This document shows, in pieces, positions 5,420-10,733 of a stretch of DNA of 10,733 nucleotides (the first letter of the stretch is position 1; the number at the start of each line of letters is the position of its first letter). The stretch is taken from positions 1 through 10,733 of the forward strand of contig JAMDBH010000091.1 of the NCBI GenBank assembly GCA_023487615.1, written 5' to 3'. The notes beneath the pieces were generated by a model. The model had not been told where the DNA came from and made no database searches. It worked only from the letters and a program-made list of their open reading frames with translations. The position numbers and the translations under genes are program-made. This DNA comes from Gammaproteobacteria bacterium. GTDB taxonomy: Bacteria > Pseudomonadota > Gammaproteobacteria > SURF-13.

Positions 5420-6426
5420 ATGCGCGGAGCCGTCACGGAAATCACCGGCAATCCGGCCTGGGCCTGGTGGAGATAATGGTGGCGATAGTTGTGGGCCTCA
5501 TCGTACTGGATGGCGTTTTACAGATTTATCTGAGCAGTAAACAAACCTATCGCATGCAGGAAAATCAGTCGCGCATACAGGAAAACGGCCGCTTTGCGCT
5601 GCAATTCATGACCAGGGATTTGCGCATGGCAGGGTATATCGGTTGCATCACTATTCCTCAAATCACTACCAATGTCCTTGCCACCGGGGCGCCCGCACAG
5701 ATGTTCAATTCCACAGCGGTGATTCAGGGCTATGACTCAGGCGCCTGGCCGATTACGTTTCCAGCCAAGCCCGCCAACCTGGTGACGGGCACCTCAGTGC
5801 TGGTGGTGACCGCCCCTGTGAGCAGTAGTGTTCAACTCAGTGCTGCTATGCCTGCTGCTAACGCAGCGATTGGAATTGCTTCTAATCCATACAATTTCCA
5901 GACCGGCGATCTTCTGCTTATAAGTGATTGCCAGAGCGCCGAGCTATTCCAGGCCACCGGCGTAACCGCAACAGCAATAGCTCATGCAGCGACTGGAAAT
6001 ACCTCTGCTGCGCTAAGCAGGCCCTACGAACCGCGTGCGCTGGTCATGAAATATGATGTATTCATGTATTACATCGGAACCGATGCTGCGGGGAACCGCG
6101 CACTTTACCGTTTCCAGCAGTCCACTGCGGGCACCAATCAGCTGATCGACAACGTCCAGAATATGCAGATCAACTATGGAGTAGATAATAGCCCAGGGAA
6201 GGATCATGCCGCCCATCAATATCTGAACGCCGCAGGGGTGACTGCAGCGGGTCGTTGGCCGGATGTAGTCAGCGCACAGGTCAATCTGCTGTTGGTCAGC
6301 AACGATGACGGCTTGACCACACAGCCACAACAATATTCGTTTAATGGTGCAACGGTTACAGCAACGGATCGTCGTTTGTATCGCCCCTTTAGCGCTACCA
6401 TCGCTTTCCGCAATAGAGTGCAATGA
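5416..6426 (+). CDS. pilW: Type IV pilus minor pilin PilW
   Basis: The 336-residue protein begins with a basic leader of about 14 residues and the prepilin segment GLGLVEIMVAIVVGLIVLDG, cut after the first G, with E at position +5. The following stretch IYLSSKQTYRMQENQSRIQENGRFALQFMTRDLRMAGYIGC is close to the family pattern that defines PilW. The rest is a long, Ala/Thr/Ser-rich globular domain ending in a segment with VNLLLVSNDDG and FSATIAFRNRVQ, typical of this family's C-terminus. PilW is an unusually large minor pilin that links the other minor pilins to PilY1 in the tip complex. The start overlaps the pilV stop (ATGA) and the stop overlaps the pilX start in the same way, which indicates coupled translation. 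Confidence 0.93.
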   Translation: MNARSRHGNHRQSGLGLVEIMVAIVVGLIVLDGVLQIYLSSKQTYRMQENQSRIQENGRFALQFMTRDLRMAGYIGCITIPQITTNVLATGAPAQMFNSTAVIQGYDSGAWPITFPAKPANLVTGTSVLVVTAPVSSSVQLSAAMPAANAAIGIASNPYNFQTGDLLLISDCQSAELFQATGVTATAIAHAATGNTSAALSRPYEPRALVMKYDVFMYYIGTDAAGNRALYRFQQSTAGTNQLIDNVQNMQINYGVDNSPGKDHAAHQYLNAAGVTAAGRWPDVVSAQVNLLLVSNDDGLTTQPQQYSFNGATVTATDRRLYRPFSATIAFRNRVQ

Positions 6427-6998
6427 CTCTTCGCAAGGGTGAACTTATGGAAGCGCATTCGAATAAAGGCTTAGTGTTATATCCGCAGCAGGGTTCTGCC
6501 TTGGTGGTCAGCCTGTTGATGCTGCTGGTGATGACCCTTCTTGGGGTTACGGCGATGATGACGAGCCGGCTACAAGAAAAGATGGCCATCAATGCCCGCC
6601 AGTACAACCTGGCCTTTCAAGCGTCTGAATCCGCCCTTCGCACGGGTGAGGAAGAAACCAGGCTTGCTGCGGTGCAAGATCCTACGGCTTATACGGCTAC
6701 GTGCGGCAGTGGCTTGTGCTTACCCTCTACGGCCGGCACCCCGGCGTGGTTATCCACCAGTTGGACTACCGGCACCAATGTACGTAAAAGCGCTACGGAC
6801 TTGGCGGGAATATCCAGCGCTTTTCAACCCATGTACATCATCGAGATATTACCGAAGCAATCCCCGCAGGGCACCAACATCTCTCAAACAACTGTCTACG
6901 GCCCTAACAATACTCCCCAATATTTCCGCATTACTTCATACGGAAGCGGCGCCGACGGTACCGGCGCGGTGATGTTGCAAAGCGTATTTAGGCCTTAA
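6423..6998 (+). CDS. pilX: Type IV pilus minor pilin PilX
   Basis: The 191-residue protein has a polar N-terminal leader of about 24 residues ending in QQG, then the hydrophobic segment SALVVSLLMLLVMTLLGVTA and the stretch TSRLQEKMAINARQYNLAFQASESALRTGEEE, which is the family hallmark of PilX. As in other PilX proteins the cleavage context is QG-SALV rather than the GF of major pilins, and the usual E at +5 is absent. In P. aeruginosa PilX belongs to the same PilV/W/X/Y1 complex. The start at 6423 overlaps the pilW stop as ATGA; an in-frame ATG at 6447 has AAGGGTG just upstream and is an equally reasonable start that shortens the leader by eight residues. The stop is 13 bases before pilY1. 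Confidence 0.9.
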   Translation: MTLRKGELMEAHSNKGLVLYPQQGSALVVSLLMLLVMTLLGVTAMMTSRLQEKMAINARQYNLAFQASESALRTGEEETRLAAVQDPTAYTATCGSGLCLPSTAGTPAWLSTSWTTGTNVRKSATDLAGISSAFQPMYIIEILPKQSPQGTNISQTTVYGPNNTPQYFRITSYGSGADGTGAVMLQSVFRP

Positions 6999-7011
6999 CG
7001 AGGTACAGACC

Positions 7012-10000
7012 ATGAATAGCAAAGAACGTATTACGCATTGCAAACGGCCGGGGCTGCACGTACTGGCATTTGCAGGCCTTACACTGCTGGTCGGTGCAGT
7101 AGCGTCATACGCCGCTCCACCCCCCACTGCACTTTCGGATACACCCTTGATAGTGGTTGCACCCACACACCCTCAAGTATTGCTGCTGCTCGGCAACTCC
7201 CAGTCCATGGACGGGACCTTGTCGGGAGCGATCATGACAGGCGCCGCAGGAACCTATACAGTCCCTGCTGGCTTCACCCCACCCGTTGACGGCAGTAACA
7301 ATTATACTGTGAGCGGCAAGGACAACTCCGCAAGCCGCCTGAATGTGGCCAAAGCCGCCATTAAGGAAACTCTGAAGAGTTATGACGGCAACACCGATTT
7401 CGGTCTGATGACCTTAGGGACGGGTTCCAGGGGGTTGTATACAACCTGGGCGTATTACATGAGTCAGGCGGGAGGCTTCACCTTCACGAATACCGCGGGT
7501 GGCAATACCTACCCCAACCCGTGTTACGGGGTAACCAGTGCGGACTGCACTGCCCTGGCGGGCCGTTATGGCAGCGGCGTAAAAACGCAACTTTATTTCG
7601 TCGCGCAGGGCCCGAGTGACGGCAGCAGCAGCACCCCGGGCAGCGCTGATGATCCTAAGGTGAATGACGTCTTATACGCGAACGGACTAAAAAGCGTTTT
7701 TGTTTCTTACAATGGGCCCACGCCGGCGACGCCTTATCCGCCCAATTTTTCCTTGGCAAATTATAATAGCGGCAGCATCCTGATAAGCTATGCTAATACT
7801 ACACCCTCCATTGGGGGATTCGCCACAGGCCCGACTAATGCGGGTTATGTTCCCTATTCAAAGGAAGTGTTGTATGCGAAACGCGGCTTTGGCTACTACG
7901 CCGTTCCGAACAACGCAAGCAAGCTGTTGGTGCCCATTGCCGTCACGACTGCTAGCCGGCAAACGACCTTTACCAATCTGCTGGCTCCTGAAACCAACAG
8001 TAACGCATCAACGGAAATCAAGTCTGACGCGGTTAACGCAGCCATTGCCGGTCTACTCAAGAATGCCCACGACTATTACATAAATACACCGCCACCCTCT
8101 AACACCGGCTGCACGCCGAACAAATATGCAGTGCTGATCACAGATGGGTTGCCTACCTGGGATCTTGCCGGTAAGGCATGGCCTCCCTTAGGCAGCGCGG
8201 CGGCAGTCGGGTATGGGGTTACAGCGACGATTGACGGTACCGGGACGTTGACGGCTACTAATAGCACAGCGGTCAACGATACGCTTACGTGGCTCGCGAA
8301 TCTCAAATCTCAAAAGATTTTGACGTATGTGGTGGGCTTTGGCGCAGGTGTAGATCCTACCGTCAATCCCGCCGCCGCCGCTACTTTGAGGGCGATGGCT
8401 GTCGCCGGTGGCACGGACGATTATTTTCCGGCTACGACACCCGCCGCCGTCGCTGCTCAACTGAAAGTCATCCTCGAAGCGATCCTGGCTGCAAACGTAT
8501 CCACCACCACTGCCGCGGTGAATGCAGTTAATCTCACCACCGCCTCCAAGGTGTACCAAGCCTCGTTCATTTCGCAAGATACGCCTTACAATGACTGGAC
8601 GGGTAATGTGAAGGCATTCGCCATTGCTGCAGACGGCACGATCGATCCGTCTACCCCGGTCTGGAGTGCGCAGGCGCTGCTGGATGCAAAAAACTGGGAC
8701 ACCCAACGGAATATTATTACCTACAAGCCGTCTAATAAAAAGGGTATCCCCTTCAGATGGCCCGCAATCCCCGCAAGCCCGGGCGCATCCGAACTGGATG
8801 CGAGCCAGTCTACCGCGCTGGGCAGCGTGGATGTCTTGAACTATTTGCGTGGAAATACAGCCAAGGAGAAACATAACGGCGGTACGCTCCGCGACCGTTC
8901 CCATAAATTGGGCGACATCGCCGACGGCAGCCCTCTCTATGTGGCGGAAGCCTCAGGCCCCTATACGGATGTCTCATATCAAGCCTTCCAGGCCACTGCG
9001 AAAACGCGCACCCCTATGCTCTATGTGGGCGCCAATGACGGCATGCTGCACGCCTTCAATGCGACTGATGGTCAAGAAGTCTTCGCGTTCATTCCCAGTG
9101 CTGTGTTCAGCAACCTCAGCAGCTTGTCGCTGCCAGGCTACAATTCAGCCCACAAGTTCTACGTGGATGGACCGCCCGTCGCGGGTGATGTGCAATTCGC
9201 TGATGGATCATGGCACACACTCTTAACCGGTGGACTCAATAATGGCGGTAACAGCATTTATGGCCTGGATGTCACCACGCCACCCACTGACGAAACCAGC
9301 GCCGCATCAAAAGTGCTATGGGAATACACGGACACCGACCTGGGCAAAACCTATAGCCATCCGACCATCGCTAAACTAGCGACCAGCACAGGCAGTCAGT
9401 TTGCGGTCATTTTTGGTTCGGGTTATAACAATTCGGATGGCAAACCCTATCTTTACGTTGTGAAAGCCGAGGATGGTAGCCTGATACAGAAATTAGACCT
9501 GTGCAGCGCAGCTCCCTCGGCGTGCGATGGCACCAAGGCCAATGGGTTGTCCAGTCCCGCCGTGGTCTCTCCCAATGGCTCAGGGCTGGTTACCCTCACT
9601 TATGTGGGAGATCTGCAAGGCAATCTCTGGAAGGTTGATTTATCTTCCGCCAGCCCTGCAAGTTGGTCTGCGTCACTGGTATTCAAAGCAAAAGACGGTT
9701 CGGGTAGCGCGCAGCCCATCACTACCGTACCCACGGTATCCCTGCACCCCAATGCGCCACAGAAACCAGGCTATCTGGTGCTGTTCGGAACGGGCCGATT
9801 CGTGGGCACGCCTGATATCACCGATACCTCTCAACAAAGCTTTTATGGCATCTGGGACAATTTGTCGGCACGGTTGCCGACACGTTCCAACTTAGTGGCG
9901 CAAGTGCTTACGGGAAGTACAACGGCTTTTACCATCGCGGTCACCGGAAACAATAAGGTCCGTACGAACACGCAAAATCCCGTTGACTGGAGCACCCAAC

Positions 10001-10419
10001 GGGGATGGTATATAGATCTTGATTCGGGTGAGCGCACTGTCACCGATTCACGCTTGGTTAACAAGCGGGCGATCTTCACCTCTTTTGTTCCTTCATCCAG
10101 TAGCTGCACCGGAGGCGGTCAAAGCTGGCTTACCATTACGGACTATGCCACTGGCGGGGCATTCACTGATGCAGAGATCGATCTCGACAACGATGGAAAG
10201 TTGGATGCTACGGATAAGATTGGTGCTAATAGCCCGGTGAGTATCTCCCTGGGGCAAAATTATGCAGCGGCGCCTTCCATTATCGAGTTCCGCGATCCAG
10301 CTCATCCTGATATTCGTGGTAAGGGATTGCCTGGCCTATCTGATCCTAGTAAGCTCCCCACTCCCGGCACACGCAATACGTCACCCCAGGATAGGGTTTC
10401 ATGGACGCAGATTCAGTAA
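7012..10419 (+). CDS. pilY1: Type IV pilus tip protein PilY1 (PilC-like)
   Basis: This 1135-residue exported protein has a Sec signal peptide (basic 1-12, hydrophobic about 14-33, cut near SYAA). Residues about 50-490 form a von Willebrand A-like region: LLLLGNSQSMDG (57-68) is the first metal-site strand and VLITDGLPTWD (374-384) a later one. The C-terminal half is the PilY1/PilC beta-propeller, with YVGANDGMLHAFNATDG (671-687), FGSGYNNSDG and the terminal RVSWTQIQ. DLDNDGKLDATD (1057-1068) is an EF-hand-like calcium loop. PilY1 sits at the pilus tip, promotes extension and adhesion and, in Pseudomonas, takes part in surface sensing. The first metal-site Asp is replaced (G61-N-S-Q-S), so the A-domain may bind metal differently. 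AGG lies 8 bases before the ATG. It completes the pilVWXY1 set. Length is within the family's range. Confidence 0.95.
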   Translation: MNSKERITHCKRPGLHVLAFAGLTLLVGAVASYAAPPPTALSDTPLIVVAPTHPQVLLLLGNSQSMDGTLSGAIMTGAAGTYTVPAGFTPPVDGSNNYTVSGKDNSASRLNVAKAAIKETLKSYDGNTDFGLMTLGTGSRGLYTTWAYYMSQAGGFTFTNTAGGNTYPNPCYGVTSADCTALAGRYGSGVKTQLYFVAQGPSDGSSSTPGSADDPKVNDVLYANGLKSVFVSYNGPTPATPYPPNFSLANYNSGSILISYANTTPSIGGFATGPTNAGYVPYSKEVLYAKRGFGYYAVPNNASKLLVPIAVTTASRQTTFTNLLAPETNSNASTEIKSDAVNAAIAGLLKNAHDYYINTPPPSNTGCTPNKYAVLITDGLPTWDLAGKAWPPLGSAAAVGYGVTATIDGTGTLTATNSTAVNDTLTWLANLKSQKILTYVVGFGAGVDPTVNPAAAATLRAMAVAGGTDDYFPATTPAAVAAQLKVILEAILAANVSTTTAAVNAVNLTTASKVYQASFISQDTPYNDWTGNVKAFAIAADGTIDPSTPVWSAQALLDAKNWDTQRNIITYKPSNKKGIPFRWPAIPASPGASELDASQSTALGSVDVLNYLRGNTAKEKHNGGTLRDRSHKLGDIADGSPLYVAEASGPYTDVSYQAFQATAKTRTPMLYVGANDGMLHAFNATDGQEVFAFIPSAVFSNLSSLSLPGYNSAHKFYVDGPPVAGDVQFADGSWHTLLTGGLNNGGNSIYGLDVTTPPTDETSAASKVLWEYTDTDLGKTYSHPTIAKLATSTGSQFAVIFGSGYNNSDGKPYLYVVKAEDGSLIQKLDLCSAAPSACDGTKANGLSSPAVVSPNGSGLVTLTYVGDLQGNLWKVDLSSASPASWSASLVFKAKDGSGSAQPITTVPTVSLHPNAPQKPGYLVLFGTGRFVGTPDITDTSQQSFYGIWDNLSARLPTRSNLVAQVLTGSTTAFTIAVTGNNKVRTNTQNPVDWSTQRGWYIDLDSGERTVTDSRLVNKRAIFTSFVPSSSSCTGGGQSWLTITDYATGGAFTDAEIDLDNDGKLDATDKIGANSPVSISLGQNYAAAPSIIEFRDPAHPDIRGKGLPGLSDPSKLPTPGTRNTSPQDRVSWTQIQ

Positions 10420-10450
10420 GAATCACTACGGAGACACAATTGGAGGCATT

Positions 10451-10733
10451 ATGTCTAATAGCTTAAGAAAAGTTTTGTGGCTGGTCCTGGCGCTGGGCCT
10501 GTCGGCCAATATGATGTCGGCTGAAGCTGCGCGGCTGGCTTATGAAAAGGCCGGCACGATAACCAAGATCTCTCCTGAAGGCGGGAGCATTAAAGTTGAT
10601 GGAGTTGAGTACACGTTATCGAAAGATGTAACCGTGCATTCGCCAGGTGCGTCGTCTGCCCTATCCACGCAATCGCTACAGCCCGGCATGCAAATTGGTA
10701 TTGAGCGTAGTCCCGGTGCCATAAAAGCTTTGT
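10451..10733 (+). CDS. Small exported protein in the PilY2 position, 3' end outside window
   Basis: From ATG 10451, 94 codons are open to the window edge. A strong ribosome site (GGAGG, about 5 bases upstream) supports the start, and the gene begins 31 bases after pilY1. The N-terminus MSNSLRKVLWLVLALGL leads to a cut near SAEAA, so the mature protein is exported. The mature part has two short beta-rich runs, GTITKISPEGGSIKVDGVEYTL-like at about 35-57 and LQPGMQIGIER at 77-87, which recall small OB- or SH3-like barrels. In P. aeruginosa PilY2, a small protein of poorly known function, occupies this place between pilY1 and pilE. I name it PilY2-like by position and size only; sequence kinship was not demonstrated. 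Confidence 0.75.
   Translation, partial: MSNSLRKVLWLVLALGLSANMMSAEAARLAYEKAGTITKISPEGGSIKVDGVEYTLSKDVTVHSPGASSALSTQSLQPGMQIGIERSPGAIKAL

Noticed and set aside
8845..8860. Integrin-binding RGD motif in PilY1
   Set aside because: The sequence reads RGN (NYLRGN), not RGD, and no other RGD was seen.
8188..8904. Minus-strand open frame of 238 codons inside pilY1
   Set aside because: Its product is rich in Arg, Gly and Cys without domain signals, and it overlaps fully conserved PilY1 coding sequence.

Overview
The window looks like ordinary proteobacterial chromosome. A gammaproteobacterium is favoured because tRNA-Ser(UGA) sits beside a YccA-type BAX inhibitor-1 protein (as serT and yccA do in E. 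coli) and because a complete fimT-pilV-pilW-pilX-pilY1 minor-pilin operon of the Pseudomonas/Xanthomonas type is present. Base composition is moderately GC-rich. No insertion sequence, integrase, phage gene or CRISPR array was seen.

Layout. (1) 1-639, minus strand: the first 213 residues of a LOG/TIGR00730-family protein that runs off the left edge. (2) 640-751: a G-tract repeat block with opposing pyrimidine-rich repeats. (3) 752-839, minus strand: tRNA-Ser(UGA) with encoded CCA. (4) 993-1661, plus strand: a seven-helix YccA/BI-1 family membrane protein, with a dyad and weak promoter upstream and a strong intrinsic terminator at 1682-1708. (5) 1788-4072: an OmpR/PhoB-type response regulator and its membrane histidine kinase, overlapping by one base. 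(6) 4073-4291: a 219-base regulatory region with two 9/10 matches to the AlgR consensus, exactly 35 bases apart. (7) 4292-10419: fimT, pilV, pilW, pilX and pilY1, tightly packed with ATGA overlaps. (8) 10451 to the right edge: the start of a small exported protein in the place where PilY2 lies in Pseudomonas.

How the genes work together. The four pilin-like proteins (FimT, PilV, PilW, PilX) are processed at the inner membrane by the prepilin peptidase. From what is known of Pseudomonas, they form a priming complex with PilY1 that starts type IV pilus assembly and is thought to sit at the pilus tip. PilY1 supplies an N-terminal von Willebrand A-like region and a C-terminal beta-propeller. The kinase/regulator pair reads in the same direction just upstream, but its targets cannot be told from sequence. 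The AlgR-like boxes instead point to a LytTR-type regulator encoded elsewhere, as for the P. aeruginosa fimU operon.

No wholly new system was found. The points most worth following are the paired AlgR-like boxes, the PilY1 lineage with a missing first MIDAS aspartate and an EF-hand-like loop, the unusual start of FimT, and the G-quadruplex-capable block ahead of the LOG gene.
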